Shown here: in pieces, positions 9,855-20,024 of the stretch
Numbering within the stretch: the stretch's first letter is position 1
How the letters are laid out: the number at the start of each line of letters is the position of its first letter
NCBI GenBank assembly: GCA_034696485.1
Contig: JAQIWT010000087.1
Span: 1-37,541, forward strand
Length of the DNA stretch: 37,541 nt
Direction of reading: 5' to 3'
Source of the DNA: Isohypsibius dastychi
Taxonomy: Eukaryota > Tardigrada > Eutardigrada > Parachela > Isohypsibiidae
The notes under the pieces: generated by a model
What the model saw: the letters and a program-made list of their open reading frames with translations, nothing else
Told to the model about the DNA's origin: nothing
Databases searched by the model: none
Program-made: the position numbers and the translations under genes

Positions 9855-11905
9855 ATGGATTCCTCGACCATACTCCCAAAACACTACGAAAGGACATTAC
9901 CGTTGCAGAAGTTAGGCTGGTCCTTGATCGATGCTGAAACGGAATATGTCGGCTTTAGCAGTTCCTGTTCAACGAGTCTTGAACTGAGGATCGAATTCTG
10001 GGTCAAAACCGGAAACGGATCTGAAATCCACATTGCCGCTGAATAGATCGGTCGTCAAGATATCAAACAGATGAAAACAAAGTTTGTCCACCTGCAGACA
10101 TAATGTTTGATCTCATGTGCATATGGAATCACTGTTGTCAAATCGAGTCTACTAACGTCACTTTAAGCGACTTTTATAACAGTTCGGCCCAGCGAAGGTT
10201 GTTCCTGAGCACCGACCCCAAATTTTTCGAAAGGACTTTGATTTTGCGTGTTTGGTCATCTGACAGCATTGGACAATGCTCTTCTTCCGGAGAAATCAAA
10301 AACCTTCCGCTTTCTCCTGAAGAGCATATGATGCATATTGCATGTGTGAAAGAATAAATCTAGTAACTCACAAGCATTTGGCAAGTCTCAACTGTGTTTC
10401 TTAAACCAACTTTTGGCTGACTGCAACTGATCTCTCCAGTTGTTTTCAGTCTATGTCTGAAAATGTTAGCATCTCCGCTTGGCAGTTCTTGATTGCTATC
10501 GCTCCATTGAATTCGAGACGTAAGTTGAGACATGTAATCGTTACTAGAAGGGTCAACAGCGACCTATGCATTGAGCACTCGGATCACTTCGGTTTCAGAA
10601 TACGAATCCATAAAATTGTTCACAAGGGAATTGATCGCCGTAAGAATTGGGAAATAATTGGGCTCTGTTGATTCAAAGCGCTCCCAAGATACAGCCCACT
10701 GGAAAAACTTTTGCTTTCGCCACGTTTACGAGTGTTTATGTTCAACAAATACACATCAAAACCGAGATCAGTGATTGCCTGTATACAAAGAGATGCACAA
10801 AAAATGTTGGTCTGGGGAAAGGAGTGCACACAGGATTGCGAACTATCCGCAGTGTCAAAGTGAAGTCGTTGTCGCCCAGTTCCATTCAAGGCTGATGATT
10901 TTTAAACGTGGGCCGAGGACAAAGCGTTTTTGGCTCTCCATCTTGAAACATCATCGTTTGATTTCTGTAGAGTGTGGTGCTTTTGGATAGAAGCTCAACC
11001 CTCCGTCATCTCATTTTATCATACGAGTTGAGTCTCAAAAACAGCCCACATTTTACAGTGGTCATGATGTGATTAGATTACCAAATAGTCTGCACGTTAT
11101 GCATTGCGCCGATCCAAAACCTTCTGAGGTCCACGAATGTAGCAAATTTGACGGACCATTAGATCCTCACGGATTTTGTCATTGATTCTCCTGTTTATTT
11201 CAGGGTCATCAAAGCGTTGTTGCAATTTACAGACTTCCGATGACGAAGTCCAAGAGCTTCTGCAAAAAATTTCGTATTATATTTCTACATTTTTACCAGA
11301 CACACGTCAGAATTCAGAAGTCCTGGACATACGGAACATGAAACGAATCCCTCTGTCAGAGCCATAACAAAAGGACCAGTACCTCACAACATTGATGTTC
11401 ATCTCCATTCAATGACCGTGGTTCAGTAACATGAATTCAAATCTTCTGTGTTGAGTCCAAAGATACTTCTGCGAATACCGAAAAAACTGAAAGGGTGATT
11501 CACACCGGGTCCTCGAGGTAAGTGTCGGGTGAGAGGAGAGTTTCTTTGACTGAGATTCTTAATCTTGAGAACATATGACTGAATTATTCAGAAACGTCAT
11601 ATATCAAGATTCCTGGAATGATTGATAACTCGATGATGTCCTCGTACTTTGTTTGTTCATTCAGATAATTATGCAGTTCCTACATTATCCCGTCGATTCT
11701 GAGTCTGTGGGAATATCGCGGTTAAAGGTCTCACAAATCATCGACGGTCATATTTCTGTTCATCACTGCAGCCAAGATATAATTAAAATCTCCATCCTCC
11801 TCCGGGTCTGGCTAGATCATGACATTTTCGTCGATGCCTGGCAATTTTATCACCGATACCGGAACCTCCGTCCACTTCTGGGCAACCACGTTGATGTTTG
11901 ACGAA
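9855..11905 (-). pseudogene. Decayed multi-exon gene, copy B of an unrecognised family
   Basis: Reading the minus strand from about 11,905 downward gives protein-like blocks broken by stops. Block 1 (11822-11739) contains AAVMNRNMTVDDL. Block 2 (11516-11429) contains PGVNHPFSFFGIRRSIFG. Further blocks lie near 11310-11110 (FDDPEINRRINDKIREDL), 10980-10800 (MELGDNDFTLTLRIVRNP) and 10640-10450 (INSLVNNFMDSYSETEVIR). Blocks 1 and 2 match, in the same order, the plus-strand copy at 14.5-15.3 kb, showing that the minus strand here is the coding one. Plus-strand frames at 10103-10357, 10453-10671, 11176-11367 and 11653-11901 are then shadows. Function unknown; no domain I can name. At least five in-frame stops mark it as a pseudogene. 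Confidence 0.55.
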
Positions 11906-12052
11906 TCTGAATAGAAAAAATGATAGTTATCAGCAAAACTTCATACACTGGGTAATTTTTGAAAACTCACTCGATGATTCGTTGATATGCAAAACTAGCT
12001 GACCCATGGCAGAAAACTACATGAATACTAAGTTTCGTTCAAATAATATCCA

Positions 12053-12658
12053 TTGTCTGGATTTCTCGACAAATTTGTGCGCAAAAACGTCGAGAGTGAA
12101 CCACTATTCAAGATCCAATACCCGGTGGATAATATTTGGTGTGCAATGTTCTCAAAACCCTGGTTGAGATATTTCCGCTCTTCCAAGCAATCTAGATGGG
12201 ACCCGATGATAAAGATTAAGGGTAATATGAACCCCTTAGGAAATTGTCAAAAGATGAGTTTCCAGATATTTCGTGATTTATCTAATCAACATGTTCTTTC
12301 CAACAGAGAAAAAGCAGAATTCGGCCGATTTTTCCCATTCAAATACTTTCTGGACAGCACAATGTTGTGCATATTGCTTCGGGAGGGAGATATTCTATCC
12401 GAAAGCCCTCAGCTTTCATCTGGTTGCTTCATTTGTAATCTCAGCAGTCAGAAATGGAAACTCAAACTTGACCAAAGTCAAGTACCTGGCATATCTTCCT
12501 TTCCACGAAGATTTTTGGAATACTTTTCCAAGGGTGAAAAATCTTTTTGGCCAGGACGTATACAGCCCCTCTTGGGACCGGAGAATTTTTTCATGCAGAG
12601 CATGGATGCTTGTGGGTATATCGAATATCCATTCATGAACCTAAACAGAATCACATAA
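12053..12658 (+). CDS. Hypothetical protein, 201-codon open frame, unrecognised
   Basis: A 201-codon stop-free frame. The first ATG inside it is at 12146, giving about 170 residues. It is longer than expected by chance in DNA of this composition. No signal peptide, membrane segment or domain recognised; the sequence is rich in Phe, Ser and Lys. A second plus frame (12273-12638) and a minus frame are also unusually open over 12.27-12.64 kb, so the true coding frame is unclear. It may be a decayed exon of the family found on either side. Low confidence that it is an active gene. Confidence 0.3.
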   Translation: MSGFLDKFVRKNVESEPLFKIQYPVDNIWCAMFSKPWLRYFRSSKQSRWDPMIKIKGNMNPLGNCQKMSFQIFRDLSNQHVLSNREKAEFGRFFPFKYFLDSTMLCILLREGDILSESPQLSSGCFICNLSSQKWKLKLDQSQVPGISSFPRRFLEYFSKGEKSFWPGRIQPLLGPENFFMQSMDACGYIEYPFMNLNRIT

Positions 12659-12679
12659 CATCCAACAAGATCCATCATA

Positions 12680-14263
12680 ATGAACTTATGACCAGGTAAA
12701 AGACTGTGGTATTACATAACGCGTGTGACTGTTGAAAAAGAAAAAGCTTCTGGTAGGTATTTCAGTTTTCGTCATCCCGGTCTTGTGAACACTGTTCCTT
12801 AACAGATGCGATTATTACCGAATGTGAACATGTAAACCAGTCAAAAGTTGAAATTTTCTGCATTTATGACTTCCATTTCGAACAGTGGATTCACGTTCAG
12901 TTTGATATCCAGTATCAAAGAAAAGTCTTGATTCTAGACTGTATCATCCTAAACGAGATAGAAAACACGAACGGTAAATGTGTAAATGAACCTACAACAA
13001 AATTTTGAGGGTAGTCCATCTGGATGCGTTGGTGTCCTTGGATGTAATTCTCTTCACGGAAAATGGCTCCGAGAGTCAGAGTCGAAAATCAGAGGCCGCA
13101 TTCATTCACCCTGCAAACTGTTCTCTGCGAAATTTAACTGTGTAATTACTTTCGTACTTTACAATGCATCAACATGAGTGAGATCAATCCAGCGATTGAC
13201 CGATTGACATTGGTGACACCACTTTGGTCACCAAAAATCGACGAGAGCTCCAAAATGTTCTCAACACCACGGCCAACTCAACATATTTGGTGGCACATTA
13301 GTCGGTTTGCTCGTGACAGCACGAGTAGTCGAGAATATGATACATATTCCGAATAAAGGAAAATATTCTAAAATATAAATCCTAAATAAAAATCCTAAAG
13401 CGTTATGCCCCCCTCCCCAATCTATAATCAAAGTACTCAACCCAGTATGTCGCCCCCCTGATCCACTGTTGGCAAGGCGCCTTCGATTCAAAATCGAATC
13501 GCTCTTGTGCAAAGCAGACTCGCGCGAAATTCTTTCGCTGTTGTGGATTTTGAATTCAAGTCTTGTTTTGTTGCATATGATATCTTTTGTCGTGGATACC
13601 GACAGGTATTCTGAATATTTGTAAGACTCATTAAACTTGGAAGACCTTGGCTTTCACATGTGTGCTTAGGTAAGCCACTCACGTTTCTGATTCGCCACAC
13701 CTCAGTTGCCGAAGTAAGTTGTTCTTTGAATTATGAATAATGGCTAACCTGAAACCTGAGTCGCAGGAGGAACATTTTATCGGAAGCTCTTTTCGGTGAC
13801 GGTGACATTTGGTGTGCCTAAGTGTTCTCTGGATCTCGTTTAGTTCAGGTTAGTCGGTAAAACGTGGCGGTAAACATTTTTTTCTCGTCAACCTATGCTC
13901 AAATTACCTTATGTCTTCCGCCAGATTCAAGGTTTGTTTTAAGCGATGCCTTCTGATGAAAAACGATGGCTTCATTCAAAGAATATGCGAACAGCCGAGT
14001 TTCCCGGAATTCTTGTGATTTTTCCGACGAGAAATTCATTGATATTAACGGACTATCAAACGGGAGGAAAAATATATGGAGCCATTAAGGTAGCCTTGAT
14101 GCGTTTCCAAAATTCCTGACCTATCCAAACTGACATTTCTAACCCCAATTGCGAGTTGAAAGTATGATCGAACCAGTTATTCTTGTTCGAAAGTGAGAAT
14201 AAAATTCGCAATGCTTCACCTTTCCCAGAATGCTCACGATTTCAAAGTGATCTGAGGGTCGAG
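12680..14263. other. Stretch with only short open frames
   Basis: Two adjoining plus-strand frames (12986-13177 and 13174-13356, about 60 codons each) could be exons upstream of the plus-strand gene at 14.5 kb, but no splice pattern convinces me. The rest shows no gene, repeat or RNA signal. Confidence 0.35.
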
Positions 14264-14520
14264 GTGGATGAGACCCTAACCTTAATCCATCTACAAACCT
14301 AAAAAAACGCTCAAAACAGACTTAATTTTAAAGTGATAAAATTCCTGAATTCTATTCCACATCTGAGAGATTTTATTGCGAATTAACCGACCAGTTTCAG
14401 ACTTCAATCCGAGGGTCGAGGTAGATTTGCCCTCTTTTATAAACCTGTCGCCGAACTTTGAAAAAATCTCAAACCAGATTCATCTCAGATGAGATAAAAT
14501 TAACGATTTTCACCTAACAT
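14264..14520 (+). repeat. Imperfect direct repeat, two ~130-150 bp units
   Basis: The phrase ctgagggtcgaggtggatgag at the start of the first unit recurs near 14408 as ccgagggtcgaggtagattt. In both units it is followed by aaacct, a run of A, ctcaaa(a)cagatt and a gataaaatt phrase. Divergence is high, so this is an old tandem duplication or two related elements. Confidence 0.6.
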
Positions 14521-14534
14521 ACAGCCCCCTTCTT

Positions 14535-15263
14535 TCAAATTTGGCTGCCGTCAGCGTGGGTGCCAAGTCTGATGGATATTACGGAATTGGTGATATGACA
14601 GTTACGCGTAAGTTCTATTAGCATGTTATGGTCCAGCCAGATCCAGAAAATAAGGGCGGATTTTATCAGGTGTTTGCTGCTGAAATGAACAGAAACATGA
14701 CCGTTGACAATTTTGACGACCACTCTCAGCGATTCCCCAGCGCACCCAAGATTGACAAAATCATGATGATACTACATGGTGAATTGAATGAACGAACGAA
14801 GTACGAAAACGTCATTCAGGCCCATTACCATAATCTACCAGTTTCCAATGTTGTATGGGTCAAAATTCCGGTCTTCGTGACACTTTGTTGTATGATAATT
14901 ATCTGTAGATAACTTGATTTATGTCGTTCATGATTTTTCATTCTTCAGATTTGGAATATCGGTCGGATGAATTTACCGCTCAGCCGCCTTCATCCTCGCA
15001 TTCCTGGCGTCAACCATCACTTCAATTACTTTGGTGTATGCAGGAGCATCTTCGGAAACCACACAGAAGATTTCGAGTTCATGTCGCTCAATGACTGCTA
15101 TCGAATACATATGACCATCAACGGGGTTGAATATTGGTGTTTCATACTAAAAGCCAAAAACAGAAAATTTACGGACCTCCTGCGAAGTGAGTCTGATAGC
15201 GATATGTTCAGTTTTTCAACTAATTCGTCGACGACATTCAGAACTGTGTCATTCTTGTGTTGA
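14535..15263 (+). pseudogene. Unrecognised family, copy A (plus strand, two exon-like blocks)
   Basis: Block 1 (about 14535-14860) contains AAEMNRNMTVDNFDDHSQRF and then a polar stretch with HGELNERTKYENV. Block 2 follows a ttcttcag acceptor at about 14949 and holds the phrases PGVNHHFNYFGVCRSIFG and NGVEYWCFILKAKNRKF before stopping at 15263. The tract between (about 90 bp) looks like an intron. Both blocks match copy B on the opposite strand at 11.4-11.8 kb in order and spacing. A TAG in the frame just before 14628 suggests decay. No known domain recognised; function unknown. Confidence 0.55.
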
Positions 15264-16790
15264 ACTTTTCGTCATTGTAGAAGTGTTCACCGATGCTCAC
15301 TTCGAATGTTATGAATTTCACCGGCATGATACAACATTTATGAATTCGTGACGTTCGCATAATGCCAGCATTGAATACGACTCGGTGCCGATACGTGTTT
15401 TTGTTGCTCATATTTGATATCAGAAGAATGAGCGATAAAAACAAGATTTTATTTTCGTCTACAATTCACTGAACTGTAGCAAGAGTGGAATGCAATTCAC
15501 CATCGAATAAGGACGCGACAGAATAAAAACTAAAATGCGCTACGGCGCGAATGGCACAAAACTCAGAAACGCAAGAGATCACGAAAACATCAGATCAACA
15601 TATTCACATGAAAATTCAACAAAAAAATATAATGTCGGGTTAATATTCAAATTGGCGAGGCTCATCAGAACTTCCGCTCCTGGCAGCGGCAGTTCCTTCG
15701 GAGTTTGGAGTTGAATTCGTTCGAGAATGTCGCTCCGCGAACACAAAATGATTTACAACAAAGTTTTGCCCGCGAAGTAATTTGATCTATAAAAACTGTG
15801 GTTTCCAGGGAATGGCAATGGAAACATTTGACGTAAATTTTTGAAAAACGGGTGAAAATGTATATTCGATCCAATAAATCTCTTTTCGTTCCAAGTAAAA
15901 GACCTCTTCAGCAATATCGATTCCGACGGCCTTCACGCCGGTGATCATTCACAGACATCTTGAAATCCACAAAGTATGTCGTTGAAAATGCACTCTAAAT
16001 TTTAGAGATTGTGAATGATGGAATCCCGGTCCTAATGTTCAACATCAAACTCTGGCAACGTTGCAGACTTTTCTTGACAAATATGTTTTTAAGTGACAAT
16101 CTGTCATGACGAATGAATAAATGACTTTTTTTTGAACAGAAGAGTCGGCCAAGTGTCCTCCCAACGTTCATTCAATTTTGACGATTCGTTCGGAAGGAAA
16201 AAAATGCTTCTCAGTAAACGATATGTCTGGATACAATAATCTTAAAATGTCAGGAAATGGTTTCGCGAAAATAAGAAGACAATAATGAGGAGTTGCGTGA
16301 CGTCAGCGCATGAAGGGCGTGTTAGAAAAGAGCAAGTATGTCAAAGGTTATGATCTCATCCAGAGCCGATGACCGGCAAGCTTATTTTTGGTGGTGAGCA
16401 ATCAACATTTAAAGATTTTAAAAATAGAGAACATTCAATCGGAAATCCAGTATGGAAAATTTTGAACACGTCCTGTGTGAAAAGAAAAAAATATCATCCG
16501 TCTAGAATCAGCGCCAGATCAGGTTACAGAGACACGGAATGCAAATTTCATTCCCCATGGATTCTGAAGTTTTGAAACTCATTCGAAAGGTAAAAAAAAC
16601 AATTTCCGAAAACGTGAATCATTTCCAAGAACAAACTCGATTTTGATTTGAAAAGTTTTTATAAACTAGAAAGAGAAATCAGTGAAAAAGTGAGCTGTCC
16701 GCGCTTCCAAGGTTGCGACCGGCGTCGCTGCCCATTGGTCAAGGTCGAAGGAGAAACGAGTATTTGAGACGCTGATTTGCATGTGAAATT
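15264..16790. other. Stretch with no confident gene
   Basis: Protein-like phrases occur on the plus strand (near 15660-15760 and 15990-16110) but are interrupted by stops. They may continue the decayed gene at 14.5-15.3 kb. No repeat or RNA gene seen. Confidence 0.35.
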
Positions 16791-16798
16791 ATTCAGTT

Positions 16799-17560
16799 TT
16801 GCTTTTTTCGCCCTTTGAATCCTCGTTCAACATCAACCCGTGGGGATGGCCCAAAACATCCGCTGCTGGACAACTTGCACCCATCAGCTATCAACGAGCA
16901 CCGCAACCCAATTCATTCCAACAGCCGCAAAACACACAACGACCGTCCTTCTGGCCCGGCAAAAACTTTGGCAAATGCGACCACTGGCCAGTCCCCTGTT
17001 CATTCAAGTACTCCACGAATGTACCACTGACCGTTACGGAAGATCCGCTAGTTAACGATTCTGTGGAGGTTTACTGGACAGCGAAAAAACCAACATCAGT
17101 CGGAGAACTGCCAGCCAGGAAAGCTCCATTCGTCTGGTAAATATACCTATTATAGCTTGTTCAAAACATTTCAGGGAGGAATAATTTAGTGGCTGATGCT
17201 TTGCTTCTTGTTTTAAAGTGTCAAAAGGGAATTTGTCTCAGCTTGCTTGTTGACAACCATGGGAAAAATTTAGATGTCATGTCAGATATGCGCATAGTGC
17301 GAAAAGTTCCCCGTGTGGATGGTCTATGGGAATTGGAACCAGATCGCGAAGATGGCAAATGGAACATGGTCACGGCTAGCAAACCGACTTGGTAAATGTC
17401 GTATGAGGATGAGGGATACTTGATTCAGCAGCTGTGTGACAAGAATCATGATGTTGAAGATGTAAATGGTGCAATTATTCTACGTGCATTAGTAATACGC
17501 TCTCCAGGTTGGTCGTCGTATCCCGTGGCTGGTCCAGCGTAGAGAAATTGAAGAATATGA
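16799..17560 (+). CDS. Spliced hypothetical gene upstream of the polymerase remnant
   Basis: A Pro/Gln-rich 113-codon frame to 17140 appears to splice through gtaaatatac (17135 onward) to exon sequence beginning after tttcagggag at about 17179. That sequence continues in frame as NNLVADALLLVLKCQKGI and runs to about 17393, where another gtaaat follows. Further short exon-like pieces with GT/AG borders lie at 17.44-17.56 kb. The N-terminal half looks disordered; the second half looks globular. No family recognised. It sits directly upstream of Polinton-type genes on the same strand and may be one of that element's genes. Three overlapping plus frames are open at 16.8-17.05 kb, so the frame of the first exon is not certain. 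Confidence 0.35.
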
Positions 17561-17638
17561 AGGTTATTTTTCTCGTTTTTCTGAGCAGGTTTTTCAATTC
17601 TGTTCGAAGAGTATATTGAAGAAAATTATCAGCCGCCA

Positions 17639-17899
17639 ATGTTCCACCGACCAGCCAAGCGTGAAATGTATCAGAAGTCCGCTAAATATCAGCATCTTGC
17701 TCAGTATCAGCAGCCCGCTCAATATCAACAGACCGCTCAGTATCAGCAGCCCGCCCGATCAGATTTTCAAAATGGTTATCACATAACAACGATCATGTTA
17801 ACATGCAACATGATTTGTTCTATCAAATCTCATGAGCAACCCCGGGACGTCAGCTACGGCCTGATCAACACTTTTTTCAGAACGCATAAACGTCGATAG
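17639..17899 (+). CDS. Short ORF with Gln/Tyr-rich hexapeptide repeat
   Basis: An 86-codon frame from ATG 17639. Residues 10-39 are five copies of a six-residue unit of the form (x)YQQPA, followed by a non-repetitive tail. Such low-complexity, probably unstructured segments are common linkers, and no domain is recognised. It may be an exon of the gene just upstream or of the polymerase gene just downstream, rather than a separate protein. Confidence 0.35.
   Translation: MFHRPAKREMYQKSAKYQHLAQYQQPAQYQQTAQYQQPARSDFQNGYHITTIMLTCNMICSIKSHEQPRDVSYGLINTFFRTHKRR
17666..17755 (+). repeat. Five 18 bp tandem repeats (YQQPA-type)
   Basis: Units start at 17666, 17684, 17702, 17720 and 17738, with consensus cagtatcagcagcccgct. 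The third and fifth units differ at one base. The period is a multiple of three, so the reading frame is kept. Confidence 0.9.
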
Positions 17900-17930
17900 A
17901 ACTAGTGCGTTTATTGTTCGACTTGAAAGC

Positions 17931-18702
17931 ATGAAAAAACAGTCAATTTCGACAAGTTTTGGGCTTTTTGTGAAGAATTCAGAGAGTCCAAAATGCCCAC
18001 CCACGCTGAGTTTTTCTGGAAAAAACATGACGACTACGAACAAAGTCTATTTTTTACTTGCTGTAATAACATTATACTGTTTTGAACGGAATGTTCAACA
18101 TTCTTTTGATGATTTTGGAAATGTTGTTGTGGCGGCGTTTGTCACATCTTATTCACGGATCAGGCTCTACCGAGCCATGGACGTTGTTGAACCAGAACGA
18201 CTACTTTATGTTGACACCGATTGTGTCATCGCTATCGAAAGACCAGGTGCACCATCGATTAGAACGGGTGATTGTCTTGGTAAGATCTGTTTTTATCAAG
18301 TTGCTTACTTGGCTTAGAATGTTGTCTTACTATCTAGGTGAATTCAAAAATGAATAACGACAAGGTGAATTTATCACCGTGTGGGCTTCTGGGGAACCTA
18401 AAAGCTATTGCTATTCGTAATTCGTAAGCTAGTGCAACATGTCGGATGTGGTTTTTAAGCATAAAGGAATTCCAATTGTTATGTCCGATAAGGATGTGTT
18501 CGTGCTGGATACCCTACAAAAGATGGTGTTTGATCATACCCATGTGGAGAGAGTTCTCAATCCACATCGAATTCTTCGTATCAAAGGTTGTTTTTCAGTG
18601 TTTTCCACACAGTCTACAAAGCTTTTCCGCTACACCTTTGATAAGCGTGCTGTTCTAGAAACCACTTTTGAAACACTTCCCTATGGATTCTGTGGAGTGT
18701 GA
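17931..18702 (+). pseudogene. Protein-primed family B DNA polymerase, C-terminal remnant (Polinton/Maverick type)
   Basis: The segment before 18280 carries the palm region ending in motif C, read as YVDTDC at 18207-18224 (usual form YxDTDS, with both catalytic aspartates kept), then the PGAPSIRTGDCLG region. A 58 nt intron (18280-18337, GTAAG...CTATCTAG) leads to the GEFITVWASGEPKSYCY block, which in this family follows motif C, after an in-frame TAA at 18355-18357. The frame 18439-18702 holds the C-terminus, ending near DKRAVLETTFETLPYG, a typical Polinton polymerase ending. Exonuclease, TPR1 and palm motifs A and B were not found upstream. This polymerase normally replicates the element by protein priming. 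The stop and missing N-terminal part make it a remnant. Confidence 0.8.
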
Positions 18703-19468
18703 CGCGGATTTTCTTACTCACCCTTTTAATTTGATTTGCAGCGCCAAGAGTCAGGGTGGTAAAACACACTGGGTGGTGAAACTATTACTTGAACAAAGAA
18801 TAAATCCCTCCCCGACAAGTATAATTTGGATTTATAGCTATGAAACAGCAATCAAAGAAGAGCTTCGCTCTCTTGTCGAAAACGTGGTGTTTATTCAAAA
18901 TATACTAGACGATATTGTGGGCGAGGGGTTTTCGGATATTCATAAGCCAACACTTTTTGTTTTGGACGACCAAATGCAAAATGTTAATGAAACTGTCGTT
19001 ATTCTTTTTACACCTGGAACTCATCACCTTAACCGCTCGGTTATTCTAACTGTACAACATGTTTTTCATGCATCGAGCCACATGCGGACAATCTCGCTAA
19101 ACGCGCATTATTTAGTGTTTTGGAAACAACCACGAGATATGCGGCAGATCGGGATCCTTGGGAGTCAGATGTTCCCATCGACATCCGCATTATTTATGAA
19201 TGCGTGTGAAAAGGCGACATCTTCAACTTATGGTTATTTATTACTTGATTTAAAACCGATAACGGACTGGAGACTTCGTATAAGAACCAATTTTTTTGGA
19301 GAAACTAAGGGATATCCACATCAGATTGTCTATATTATTGACAAATCAGAAATGAAGGTGTACTTTCTCGTCCCAGCGGACCAGCTGCCGCCACCTACGT
19401 TCTCAACCTTATCAGCAACCGTGAAGGTTGGTGAGAAGAAAAAGAAAACTCCTGTGAAAAATGTTTAG
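18683..19468 (+). CDS. Polinton/Maverick genome-packaging ATPase (FtsK/HerA, A32-like)
   Basis: Intact 261-residue frame from ATG 18683, overlapping the polymerase end by 20 nt. Walker A at residues 21-28 is AKSQGGKT, fitting the relaxed A/GxxxxGKT form with Ala instead of the first Gly. Walker B is TLFVLDD at 90-96. A motif region LFTPGTHHLN and the sensor-like VILTVQHVF follow, in the order seen in Polinton and adintovirus packaging ATPases. Length is usual for the family (about 220-270), and the C-terminus is Lys-rich. In these elements the ATPase drives DNA into the capsid. It lies just after polymerase sequence, a typical linkage. No stop or frameshift, so it may still be under constraint or have decayed late. 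Confidence 0.88.
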   Translation: MDSVECDADFLTHPFNLICSAKSQGGKTHWVVKLLLEQRINPSPTSIIWIYSYETAIKEELRSLVENVVFIQNILDDIVGEGFSDIHKPTLFVLDDQMQNVNETVVILFTPGTHHLNRSVILTVQHVFHASSHMRTISLNAHYLVFWKQPRDMRQIGILGSQMFPSTSALFMNACEKATSSTYGYLLLDLKPITDWRLRIRTNFFGETKGYPHQIVYIIDKSEMKVYFLVPADQLPPPTFSTLSATVKVGEKKKKTPVKNV

Positions 19469-19980
19469 TGTCTTTTTTCGTCCATGTAATTACCTTTTGC
19501 ATTCATTCTGACTCATACCAACATGTTTGTGTGTATGTGAACAGTTTTTTATTGCTGTTCACAGAGTCGGTCTTGTTGATGTAGATGATGCTACTCACGG
19601 GGGGTGGGGTGGCATTATGATCCAACTCCATTTTAAACTTGTCTGAGAAGAGTTGAAATTCGGCTGGTTTAATACCATCGTTGGCTATTGTTTTTTTCGT
19701 TCCAGATGAAGAGCCAAAAAAGCAGAAACGAGAGTTGGCATCACTTTACAAGCAAACGGTTGGAAAAAAAGCCAGAAATGAGAGATGAATAAATCAAAAA
19801 AACAGATTAATGAACGATGAGCCAAAACCAAGAGATGGACACAATTGATATCAGATTGAGGAAAACAAGTCGGGACGAATGAAATAAAAATTGGCTTCAT
19901 GTAGAAATAAGATTTCATCAATGAATGATGAAGTGTAAATTGGCATTTGTTTCTAGAAAGATAACATGCCCTTCAAATTG
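19469..19980 (+). other. ATPase to IAP-like intergenic region
   Basis: It contains a ttttttcgttccag acceptor-like site at about 19692-19705 followed by a short Lys-rich frame with diverged repeats of agccaaaa and gagatga (19700-19830). This could be an exon of a small basic protein or a decayed repeat. Otherwise nothing recognised. Confidence 0.35.
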
Positions 19981-19986
19981 GAAGAG

Positions 19987-19993
19987 TATAAAA
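19987..19993 (+). promoter_or_regulatory. TATA box of the IAP-like gene
   Basis: TATAAAA starts 38 bp before the ATG at 20025, which would put the transcription start only a few bases ahead of the start codon. The tight, compact arrangement resembles virus-type late promoters more than most nematode genes. Inferred from sequence alone. Confidence 0.55.
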
Positions 19994-20024
19994 CCATACT
20001 GATCACTCGTTTGAGTAGCAAAAA

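Noticed and set aside
11653-11901. 82-codon plus-strand frame
   Set aside because: Homology between copies shows the minus strand is coding here; the plus frame is its shadow.
13480-13520. Possible tRNA T-arm (cgattcaaaatcgaatcg)
   Set aside because: It is a plain palindrome without acceptor, D or anticodon stems at the right spacing.
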